NCBI GenBank assembly: GCA_916610825.1
Contig: OU744446.1
Span: 1,872,501 to 1,936,500 of the forward strand
Length of the DNA stretch: 64,000 nt
Reading direction: 5' to 3'
DNA from: Haliclystus octoradiatus
Lineage: Eukaryota; Cnidaria; Staurozoa; Stauromedusae; Haliclystidae
The notes under the pieces are model-generated. The model made no database searches. It was not told where the DNA came from and saw only the letters and a list, made by a program, of their open reading frames with translations. The number at the start of each line of letters is the position of its first letter. Positions within the stretch are counted from its first letter, which is position 1. Shown one piece after another: positions 1 through 11,400 of this stretch. The translations under genes and the position numbers were made by a program.

Positions 1-2725
1 TGTAAATTTGGAATAACTATGATATAGACCATACTTTGTAGCTGCTTGAAAGTCCGATTTGGATATGCAAAAACGATGCTACAGACATCCTAAGAGGTTT
101 TAAATTTCGAAAATTTCCCGGGGGAGCATGCCCCTGGACGACCCTAGATGGAAGGGGCTTCGCCCCTTGAACCCGGAATCCTTGCACCCCTCAGATTTTT
201 GGCTGGATCCGCCCCTGAGTTTATGTTATTGATATGCTACAAACGTTCTTTACTCAGCGCAAGATGGTCCGTTGATGTGATGTAGCGATCCATCAACCTT
301 GCTGGGGGACATTGTCAAGTGTTGGGAAGTAAAACCAAATTCATTCGCTTTACACGAATTCCATTCTAAACAATAAACAAGGACTGATAGACAAGAACAC
401 GTCCACAATTCATCAATTGACTTTTACTTGTAAAGACCGTCTTATATATATATTTAGAACATATCGAGGATCTGCTACGATTTATTCTTGCAATTTGATT
501 GGCTAACGCCAATAATGCCATTTCACCATAGCCGAGCTTCACCCCGTCGATTTCAAGAAATTTATGAATTTACCAAACAACTGACAATTATTTAAAATGG
601 CATTATAAACTGGCATGTAATAAAAAGTAAAACAGTGAATATTTGTAGAGTCATATACAATTTCCTTGAGTTACTGTTTCATGCAGTTTCTCTGTTGTTC
701 AAAATAAATCAAATGGCTCTGGGTGAAATATCTGAGCTAGTAAACAAACATGTTTAAAGTGTATAGAAATATTTTGCACAAATTAACAATTCAAATACAA
801 TTTGCCTAACTTTTACAGTATTGATAATTGTAAAAACGTAACATAACTTCCTTTCATTAATACATCCCCTCATCCTTTGATGGCCAGTTTTTTCAAGTTC
901 CTAGATATAAGTATAAGCACTAAATTCCTGGCATAGAAAGGTAAGCTTTCGATAAACTATCAAAACCGAAACATAGGCTAAACAAATTCAAACGCTAAAA
1001 TTTCAAATAATTAAACCATTTCTCCAAATAGTTAGCAGCATTAGATAATCAGTTAGCTAAAAATTTATCATAAATTCAATAATCTGCTCTTTTAAATAGG
1101 CCGGCATTAGCAAACATTTAGTCAATAAATCTATCATTGTTTCATTTCTTTCTTCGTCCACGGCTTTTTACGAAATTCTTCAAATTATAGGTAAGAAACA
1201 TTTTCTTTCCTTTCAAGTTTCTCTAGTCAGTTTTCCATAATGACACACATAAGAACATGAAAAATAGTTTTTAAAGATAAGAATCCATGACTATGTAAGA
1301 AAACGATGTTTCAATATTTTTCCTCGAAGCATTTAGTTGATTTAAAAAAGACAAGTGTACAGCTCTTGGCTCAGCTTTCCTCCTGTGACGTCTTGAAAAT
1401 AGGAGAATTGCATACTTGATCATGGATTGTAAAGATCAGATGATGCTCTGAAAAAACGTCCTCAACAGTCACAAATCAGAACTGGCTATGTTCTATATCA
1501 AATAGTTCATACTTTCCGTGAACTATGCTCTGATAGCACCACTCGAGCCACTTCACGAGAAAATTCGAAAGCGAAAATTACTCTCCGAGGCGGCTCGTAA
1601 TTTCCTGATGCCTTCACGTTTTCTCCTTACATGCCTCTCGTGGTGCTATCAGAGCATAGTTCACGGAAAGTATGAACTATTTGTTCAATATATATATATA
1701 TCATTCTCCAATTTCAGCATTTACTTCAGAAAACTGCTTTTTCATTGAATTTGCTCAAAATGATCTTTGAACTTTTAATTGATATAATTTCCTCAGGAAA
1801 ATCTAAATATTTTGTGATTTGATATCAGGGCAGTTGAGAAATATTTACCTCATTACTATTGATAAACTATTCATGTATTTGTTAATGGAGTGGTTGTTTG
1901 TGTTGGGATTATAGATATTCCAATTTTCCTTTGTATACAAGAAATACGTTGTTCTTGATTTGAGTAGAAACTTGCTCAATTTAAGTACTGAAGTACTTAA
2001 AATAAGTAATTTATTCCATGTTCAACTTTCAACATTATTCTACTGGGTACGACCAGCGTTCTTGTTAAAATTATTTTACTAAGTAAATTTTTACTGAAAC
2101 AAGAACGAAATAATGAGTGATATATTCTCAAATCAACTTGATTAAATCAAAACAAGGAAGAGGCAATTATTACCCAATTATATAGCACGTCTTTCTATGC
2201 ATGGAATCGTAACTGTGATATTGCAATCGTTCCCTTGCTATGCCAACCTTTGAAAAGTCAACTTTCAATTTCTGTGATCCCTGCGAGTAGCTTACTAAGC
2301 GCATTTAATGAGGATTCAGCGGTGTCATAAGAACTTTTTGGTGTAAACAAATGTGGAGAATGTGCTTATGCCTATGATAAAATTACATCATAAGTTCTTC
2401 TTTTAAATATTGCTGTCAATACATTTATTAACAATTGAAACTATTCCGTCTAATAAGAAATTATGGAATGGTTTGTTTACGATTCAAATTAATGACTTGA
2501 TGAATTTATTGATTATTGTTTTGGATATTATCACTTCCAGCAGATTAGAGAGCGTAACTTAACGTTGATAGAACAAATTGATTAATATTCTTATAAAAAA
2601 TGCAGTGCTGGATGTGCTGAAGCGATTGAAATGATGAATAAGAACCACCGTGCCTATTACCTTTTGCGATATAGCCAGATCTATCAAAAATGCTATTCAG
2701 CAACCTCTGCTTGCAGCTTAATTAC
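1..2725. other. gene-free left edge
   Basis: No exon with TSP1, SUEL or other recognisable coding signature was found on either strand. The first ~240 bases include a GC-rich block (about 115-225) that contrasts with the AT-rich surroundings and looks like a fragment of a dispersed repeat, though I cannot name its family. A fold-back element lies at 1,499-1,683. The missing 3' half of lectin gene 1 would be expected in or beyond this stretch but was not seen. Confidence 0.6.
1499..1683. mobile_element. fold-back MITE with 44-bp perfect inverted repeats
   Basis: The arms 1,499-1,542 and 1,640-1,683 are perfect inverted copies, beginning CAAATAGTTCATACTTTCCG, with about 97 bp between them. Perfect arms imply a young insertion or strong pairing. 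No clear target-site duplication is visible, so the superfamily is not assigned. The 76-aa open frame that crosses it is a by-product of the palindrome. Confidence 0.75.
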
Positions 2726-3028
2726 CCCCGGGGGGTAACTACACTATGATGACTATACGGGGACATGCCACTTTTTTGGGGTCCATATTCCAGGTGAGAA
2801 AAAAAGTTGGGTATGAGATTTCAAATTTTGGAGCTGTTGGGTATGCTATTTTTGACTTTTTAAGAATTTTTGAAGAAATTTGGCATCATTTTTGTGTATT
2901 TACTTAAAATCAATCTTCCTGAACTTTTTGGATAGCATCAACAGAACGTTTGGAAATTTTTGGGTACTTTACCTTTTTCCAAAATGGCACCCCCTCCCGT
3001 CCCTGAAGAGCTGGAGTTACCCCCTGGG
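2726..3028. mobile_element. hAT-like MITE, copy 1 (8-bp TSD)
   Basis: A 303-bp element with G-rich terminal inverted repeats ending in GGGGGTAACT, flanked by the perfect 8-bp duplication TTAATTAC (2,718-2,725 and 3,029-3,036). A second copy lies at 4,889-5,195 with a different 8-bp duplication. Eight-base target duplications are typical of the hAT superfamily. It sits about 50 bp downstream of exon 3 of lectin gene 1, inside the following intron. Confidence 0.85.
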
Positions 3029-3081
3029 TTAATTACAATTGGTAACCCATAGTTATCATGCAGTAATCTACAACATCTTAC

Positions 3082-5273
3082 CTGGAAGAGTGATTTCCGT
3101 CGTATTGACGACCATGTAGACATACGATTCTCCACCCTTTCCCGAACACTCTGTTACCGAGTTTTCATCACATGCTTGATAATCACCACCAATGCATGTG
3201 TTTGAAATACTGTCTAATGATTGAAGCATTTGTTCGATTTTATCTTCATCATCTGACCCCCAACATTCTGCGTAATTCGTTATTGTGAAATACGAAAAGT
3301 TCTCTTCCTTTGCTTTGTCATGACATCGACAGGCTAAGCTATTTTATAAAAATTTAGAATGATTTAATATATGAATTAACAGACCGATTCACAATCAAAC
3401 TTTTGCCACTATATTTTCCCTCTATTCTCGTTTTCAACCAATCATTGAAGGCTATTAGTTTTTCACACGTGAGGAAACTGATATGTCCAATCACTGTAGC
3501 CACGTATATTTATTTAACGATCGACACGCATGCAACCAAACATCAAGTAAAACCGACACACCGAAAACAACAATACACTCTTCCTGTATAAATATTTCTA
3601 ATAAATAAAACTAAATAGATAAAATATTACCTTCAAGTGCTAAACCCTTAGTAAAACAGGTAATAATTATAGAAGCGATGTAGCCTTTTAAACACAGCAC
3701 GTGTTGCCCTCCCCTACATTACAACACTATCATAATGTTTTCCCGGGAAGGTTTTCTCCTGCGAAAAACGTTTTTCATAAAATTCTAATTCTCGACTTCA
3801 GAATTTTGTTTAATATATTTATAGAACTCTAATTGATTGGATCTGTCATTCAAGATTGATTGCTGGAACATTTTGGAATTTATTTCTGATAGATATTGAG
3901 AAAACCTTTAGTGTGCTTTCCGGGGTTTATATATATCTATCAACATTATAGTAGTTGTTTTTTGCACCGAATTTAAAAGATATACCTTAACCTTACCAAT
4001 TTACGATGAAGGAGAGCTCCAAAGGAGTAGTTTAAAGAAATATTTACGATAGGTGTATTTGGGTTTTGGTTTGATGATTGGGTGTGAATCCGTGTAGCAA
4101 AACTGGATTGACTAATGATCTAATTACTAATAAGAAGGTCATTATATTTCGGACTATTATATAACTTTCATGTAATTCTTACCTAAAAAGTGCTTCGGGA
4201 TACTTCTTCCAATCCAAAAAGTATGTATTTATTGTTCCATCAGGATAGGTTGCCAAGCGATCGTTCAGAAGAGCTCTTGGAAAAATGTTATTGTTTTGTG
4301 AATAGCAACCAAGCTTGTCAAAATTTCGATCACAACTTTTCATTTGACTTTGGCTGTATACTGAAAGTGAAATCTGACATTTAACTACTGAATATCGTTG
4401 AATATAAAAATCTACTTTATACGTCAAAATATGTAATTTAATATACTTTCATTAATTTCAAAGGAGTGATAAATTTGCATTTCTTTTTGCTCAACCCGTT
4501 TTCAAATGAGTACAGGATAATGGAAGTTTTACTATCTAGCTTTTGTTAGTTTATTAGTGCAATCACAACCGAGAATACGTGCATACTTCATTTTCAATAA
4601 AAATATACATATAATAAATTCCTTTATATAACCATATTGATGCAATGTTTTTATTTAGTATTAACACTATGCATCATTGCACATAAAAAATATTGTATTG
4701 ATGGCAGAACTTCATTTTTTGTAGCCTCACTCGTGTTCTAAATCTATCCGAACAGTCGAAAATAAATTTTCTTGCTCCACAAAACTACTAAATTCTCTTG
4801 CTCCATGAAGAAATCTCTATTTACAAAAATAAGCAAGTTTATCCGCAATAGTTCAATTCAATTATACCTATCAAAGATCATTGCTGCACCCGAGGGGGGG
4901 TAACTCCCATATGACGGCTATACGGGGACGTGCCACTTTTGTTGGGTCCATATTCCAGCTGAGAAAAAAATTTTGGATATGAGATATCAAATTTTGGAGC
5001 TTTTGGGTATCCTATTTTTGACTTTATCAAGAATTTTTGAGTTTTGGTTTTCATTTTTGTGTATTTACTTAAAATCAATCAACCTGCTAGCACTTTTTGG
5101 GTAACATCAACAGAATTTTTGGAACTTTTTGGGAACTTTACAATTTTCCAAAGTGGCACTCCCTTGTCCCTGAAGAGCTGGAGTTACCCCCCAGGTTGCT
5201 GCATCATCAAGAGATCGATAGATATAATATATATACCTGAACTGGCAAGTAATAACAGGACACACAGAATCAT
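3082..5273 (-). CDS. lectin gene 1, 5' part (signal peptide + Cys-rich N-terminal region)
   Basis: Three exons join in phase: 5,237-5,273 (ATG directly after a TTTTTAG acceptor), 4,183-4,360 and 3,082-3,338, all with GT-AG borders. Exon 1 encodes the hydrophobic leader MILCVLLLLASS. Exon 2 has a Cys pair in SCDRNFDKLGCY. Exon 3 has YFTITNYAECW and further cysteines, a WSC-like Cys-rich pattern found in invertebrate extracellular proteins. Homology to gene 2 is clear in every exon. Exon 3 ends in phase 1, so a TSP1 exon should follow, but none is visible down to position 1. The gene either has an intron longer than 3 kb or is truncated. Two hAT-like MITEs have inserted in its introns. Secreted lectin-type function is inferred from the paralogues. 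Confidence 0.8.
4889..5195. mobile_element. hAT-like MITE, copy 2 (8-bp TSD)
   Basis: A 307-bp relative of the element at 2,726, flanked by the perfect 8-bp duplication TTGCTGCA (4,881-4,888 and 5,196-5,203). Its termini are CCCGAGGGGGGGTAACTCC and the inverse of GAGTTACCCCCCAGG. It lies in intron 1 of lectin gene 1, only about 40 bp below the signal-peptide exon. Confidence 0.88.
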
Positions 5274-6201
5274 CTAAAAATTAAAATAATAACGGTAATA
5301 ATAATGATGTAATATAATAATGTATGTCTCAGTTGCGCTTGCGCATTTTTGGGCATTATTAACTTGGGATGTGTCTATACTATTTGCGTTATGCATTGCC
5401 CACTACTTCGGTAGTTTGATCACTCTGATATGACACAGATGTTTTTTTCGTGTGGTGGATTTTTTCACCCAATTACTAACTCATCTTGACTTAGTTATAG
5501 CACGCTAAGTCAGTCCCTTGTGCAATGAGCAGTACTGACGACGGCTACTAGCCAGAAACAAGTACTTGTCTGCTGCTGCTAATAATTATAGTACATATGA
5601 TAATTATAATAATAGCATCATTATTCGATTTCAAATGGAGAAATTCTGATTTAAACTTCATCAAAGCTTGTATGTGTATATATGTATTTCTACGCTCTGG
5701 GATGAAAGAATTTACTTCGTTAGAGTTTTGATTGTCAATGTATAGGTAACGTAATTGCAAGGATGTTACAATCTATATGATGTAGTGAATCTTTTCTGAA
5801 AAGACGAAGGAATACTTCAAATGGCAGAGGGAACTTCCATCAGATTTTAGCGAGTCTGGTTTGAATGGTTCAAAGGCCTTGACCTTGATTTAATGGGGGT
5901 GATCTTGCAGGTTTACTTTAAGAAGATCGAAGGCTAAACCGCTGCGCTGTAAAGGGGTATAATCTTATCCCAATGGAATCTGTCGAATTGAAAGTAAGTT
6001 CAGTGATGAGAATTTATTCACCAATGCTGTAAATGCATGGAAAGATAAGAATGCTACGGCTGCCTTCCGTAGGGCTATAACGCCTCAAGTACTTACTCAA
6101 TCGATAAAGATCCTGAAGAAGGACTATTTGTTAGTTGAAAAGATCTAGTTAAACTATTGAGCTATCAATTGCAAATGTTTCCCATATATTTTATTTCATA
6201 C

Positions 6202-6278
6202 CTTAATTTGTTGTGATATTCTCCTTTCGCAGATAAAAACTAGCTCTTAATTGCCTTATGCAGCTGTTGGCGGTCAGA
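6202..6278 (-). other. 5' non-coding exon of lectin gene 1
   Basis: The minus strand reads AAATTAAG|GTATGAAATA, a good donor that matches the equivalent site in gene 2 (20,030). The exon starts about 30 bp below a TATA box and is spliced over about 0.9 kb to the AG|ATG acceptor at 5,274. The start near 6,278 is inferred from TATA spacing and from a block conserved with gene 2 (TCTGACCG versus TCTGAACG). Confidence 0.6.
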
Positions 6279-6303
6279 TGAACAAGTTGAAAAAGAGACA
6301 TTC

Positions 6304-6311
6304 TTTTTATA
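6304..6311 (-). promoter_or_regulatory. TATA box, lectin gene 1
   Basis: TATAAAAA on the minus strand, followed by GAATGT as in gene 2 (TATAAAAGGAATGT at 20,125-20,132). The conserved spacing to the initiator-like block and donor supports a real core promoter. Confidence 0.65.
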
Positions 6312-8427
6312 ATGTATATCTGTAACCAAGTTACTGCAATACCGAACACAATGGATCCATATTTTCAGTGAAAATTTAATTAAAATGTAATTACACATCT
6401 CAACATATTTATTGATAAAACTAATTTTGAATCGTTGCAATGTATATGTTTGAGTTGCATTACACAACGCTGGATAGCAAGAGAACTGTTTGTACAGCGT
6501 ATAAATTGAAATATACTTAACGAATCAAGCAAAATGAAATTGTTTTAGCCTATACAATCACAATTTGATAAATGTAATTTTATTATGAAATTTTTGAAGG
6601 ATGTAATCCTCATCCCTAATCTCACGATTTATATAGGATAGATTGTCTTTATAATTGAATAACAATCACAACTAACAAAGTCAATAAGTTAAATGGCGGA
6701 CAATTTGTAATTTGCTTTTAATTATATCAGATGTCATTCATACCACTGAGGCTATCAAAAGTGTTCATATTAGGAAAATTTATTTCTATAAAATTAAAAT
6801 AAATTATCAGTTTCATTTTCAACTTTATTATTTAACCATGATAAGTACGATATGCAAATCTATCTGCTCGCATTTATATAGTAGATGTTTTTGAAGCATA
6901 TTGTAGACAAATCTTGGAGTACCATTTGGAAAGGTTAGATATTGAACATTTTTGGTCATAAAATGTTGCAGAATTTTTCTGTATATATCAATCTTGAAAG
7001 AAAAATTTACAATTTTACACCGGAACTAGTGCCAGACCCTTCTCGTCCAAATAATTTGGATCATCTAAGATAAGTCACGTGTGAATTTGCTTCGCAAACA
7101 CTTTTTTTTTATGCTGGTTATATTGTACCTTTATATAATTACTTGGATTCTATCTTTTTTGATTGGAGAACAAAGAAGAAAAAGCCATGTTTTTAAGAAT
7201 TCCAGCTGTTTTGGAAATCTTTAAACTGATGTGTTGTTGTCTAATCGCTGGAATCAAATTTGAATGCAATACGCAACCAATTATTGTGTAAAAAAAAAGA
7301 AAACAAATAATTTCGATGTTCAAAGATATATTTAGTTGTTATATATGACAAGCTCCGTCAAAATAAGACGTTCTCATCGTAACTCAAAGTTTGACACGAT
7401 AGCAGTTATCTGACAGTTTTATTAGTATTTTGTTTATTTCTATTATATTGCTCTGCAAACAAGCAAAGAACATTCTATTAAGGCTTTTTGCAATGAACCA
7501 AAGTTATCTTTTATAATTATCAAGTTGAGATACATATTTATATTCCATTTTCGTCACATCGATACAAACAATATATTTTTCAGTCCATTTTCATTTGTTC
7601 ACTGAAAAAATAGAGAATTGAAAAAATTGTTAATGTACTGGATTACACTTTCAGTGCAAATATTATTTATTGTCGATTTGTTCAGCAAATCAGAATCTGA
7701 AGAGTTCCTTACTTTCCTTTGTTTGGAGTTAATTGCAATGTATTGCTGTATTTTTAGATTTCAAACATTCAATCCTATATTCAGACTTCAAAATATGTTG
7801 AGAGTGCACGTATTCCCTTGGAAGCAAATTTAATAAAGAAGACAGACGCAACAAAAGTATTTCAAAATTACTACTTCCTGCCTGTTGTTCCTATAGCTCT
7901 AATCTACAACAAAAATTGAACGAAATATGTTGAATTTGGGTGCAAGCATTTTATGGCGTGGCTGTCGTAAATTTGATCATATCAGTGATATTGTTGAAGA
8001 ATGCACTGGTTGCATGCTCAACAAGACATAGAATACCAACTGGCTATAACTTCTTTTGAAAGCGTTGCACAGCTATTGCCTATGGCCTAGAACTACAATT
8101 ACTATTTCAAAGACTTCAATGGGAATACAGGAAAGGAAAACTGGCCTCCAACTCTTAATTATAATACACTCTGTCATAGAGCTACTATATGCACTGCACA
8201 GCATGATGGATAATATTGATCATTATTATGAGGATAATGCCCGGGGATAATGATGTTATAATGGCAAAGTTATTTTCTTTGATAAGTTCACGATTGCTTT
8301 ATGTTTGAATCTAAGAATGTATTAATGTATTGATTATAATGTTTTAGAACAGTTTGTGAGGTAAGCAACTATAAATAAAATTATATATTCCATCACATGC
8401 AATGATAATGTATAGGAAAACTTACTT
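6312..8427. other. intergenic space between lectin genes 1 and 2
   Basis: AT-rich sequence without a supported exon. Short frames such as 7,618-7,833 lack splice or domain support. I see no repeat with recognisable ends. Confidence 0.6.
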
Positions 8428-11400
8428 TCAAACACATTTGAATTCAACTGTAAGGTATTTTGTTGCTCCCACGCATGGATTATTCCCAAAGAATGATTTT
8501 CCAGATCGAACAGAGCATTTATTTTTCTTTTGGCACTTCTGTTTGACTTTGTGTAAGCTTGTTTTCGTGCAGCATCTTTCGTTTTTGCGTGAGATCTTTT
8601 CATTGCGTTTGATGCATGTTTTCTTATCTTGTCTACCGTAACATGCTTTTCTTATTTCTAATACTTTGCCATCTGAACATTGTAAATCCATTGTCTTATG
8701 CTGACACGCCGTTCTATGTTTCATTGTGTCATCTATAGAAAAAATAAATAAGATGAAAAATATGCTGTGCCGGAAAACATACGGACAGTATAAACATATG
8801 TATAGGCTCCGTAGTTGAATGCTCTTCATTTCGATAATGATGCACTGTTTCTGCTGACATTACAGGGAGATGTTCTGTAATCTACTATGGCAGTTTCTCA
8901 ATGCCCGGAATACAATAGACACGGCTTGACACGATGGAATGAGGCAAATGATGAAGGTGAATATAGGGATTTGCAATGGAATAACAAACATATGACTACG
9001 AATTAACAATTTAGTACAATATGAAACATCTCGATCATCAGCCATAAAAAATATACGAATGCTAGTACTTCCTCTGGCTTTTGAATCCCCTGAGTTATGT
9101 CGCACTCTATCTTGTGCTGAATAATACTATCGCCGATTTTTGATTGATTCAAGGCAATAACCTACTTAAATAAAACAATTATCAAGCATGATTTCCTATT
9201 TCAGTGAGGAATTTATGAAGCATAGACACAACAATCGTTTGAAATAATCTTCCAAATAAATAATAATTTGATAGAACAGCATTATCTACATGTGTTATTT
9301 ATAATATTCCTACCTTTGCAGTTGTGTCTGTTGCAATCTAAGAATTGCTTAGCTGTGCCACTACATTGTAAGCCACCGTTTCTTGGTTTTGGATTGTCAC
9401 ATACTCGTTCACGATATATTGTTCCTACGCCGCAACTTTTAGTACACTTTGAATAGGGTGACCAATTGCCATATCCACCATCAACTGAAATCAAAGATAA
9501 AGGTCTTTGCTTTTCTGGTGATAAATATACTGTGTGCATGTGAAATATGATACATTATGGAAGTTAGATTTAAGTCATAAAATTGTACAATGGCCTTTGG
9601 CATCGGTCTTCCAGATGGCACTTGATGCACTGATTCACATCATTTCTCATGGCCTGAGAAATGGCATTCACTTTTCATTTCAGATTTGGGATTGAAAGCC
9701 TGATTGAAAGGCACAATAGACAATATTTTGTATTCCAATGCAAACACAGGAGCTATAAGCTCGTTGACACGTAGGAATACGCAGTAGTCCCATTTAAATT
9801 CATCGATTTGAAGCTGGAATTATCTTTGCGCTTACTACGAATCTGTTTGTTCGTATAAATATCATCCTTTCTTCTGATTATTTTGCAAGTCATACCTGGG
9901 CATTCTTCTTCGTTGCATCTAACTACATTCTTAGATGGACCAGAACAATCTTGACCACCATTTGCAGGGCTTGGGTTATTGCATAATCTTTTACGAGACT
10001 TTTCTCCTCCTCCACATATTTTACTACACTCAGAAAAGGGTGTCCAGTCACCAAACCCTCCATCAACTGTAATAGAAAATGTGCAAGTAATTTTCTTGAC
10101 GTAATTGCCATATTGCTAGAGCAGCCACATTTGTTAAAGAAGCTTCTAACAGTAACGGTTTCCCGTTATTCCCTGATAGCGTTAGGCGAACAAATGCTTT
10201 TATTTCCTCTTCCTTTTGAATCGATTGAAATTTTTCGCACTTTTTATACTGAATAATAACATGGAACGTTTCTTAATTAATCCATGGCATTAACCTAGCT
10301 GAATAAAACAATTGTCAGATTTGATTTCGTATGAAAGTGAGAAATTAGTCAAGCGGATACACAGCAGTCGTTTGAAATGATCTTCAGGTTAAGTAGAATC
10401 CTACCTAACGACATCACGATTACAGGGTATCTTGAAGACTACACTATAATCTACAGAATACTGTTAAAAATTTCATATACTAGTGACAACTATAACAGAT
10501 TGAAGTTTATATAAGAATACTACAAATTTAAATTTCCAATCATGAATCACTCTTTACTGGCTGATAAAACTCTATTGTATACGTTATGCTGTTCCTATTA
10601 TTTTCCTACCTTTGCAGTCATGTATGTTGCATTGTGAGAATTGCCAATTTGTGCCACTACATCGTAGGCCACCGTTTTTAGGTTTTGGGTTGTCACACAC
10701 TCGTTCGCGATGCATTGTTCCTACGTCACAAATTTTTGAACACTCTGAATAGGGTGACCAATTGCCATATCCACCATCAACTGAAATCAAAGATAAAGGT
10801 ATTTGCTTTTCTGGTGATAAATACACTGTGTGCACATGAAATTAGGATACATTTTGTAAATTATATTTGAGTCATGAAATTGAACAGTGGCCTTTGGCAT
10901 CGGTCTTTCAGATGGTGCTTGATGTACTGTTCACATCATTACTCATGGCTTGAGAAACTGCATTCACATATTAACATTGAGCTTGAAAGGCGCAATGGAC
11001 AATTGTATGTATTCCAATGCAAACACAGGAGCTATATGCTCGTTTCCGCAGACACGCAGGAATACGAAGTAGTCCCATTTAAACTCATTGATTTAAATCC
11101 GGAATTATCTACGAATCTGTTTGTTCGTATAAATGTCATCTTTTCTTCTGATTATTTGCAAGTCATACCTGGGCATTCTTCTTCGTTGCATCTAACTACA
11201 TTATTAGATGGACCAGAACAATCTTGACCGCCATTTTTAGGGCTTGGATTATTGCATAATCTTTTACGAGACTTTTCCCCTCCTCCACATGTTTTACTAC
11301 ACTCAGAAAAGGGTGTCCAGTCACCGAACCCACCATCAACTGTGATAAGAAATGTGCAACTCATTATCTCGATGTAATGGTCATATTACAGGAGCTTTCA

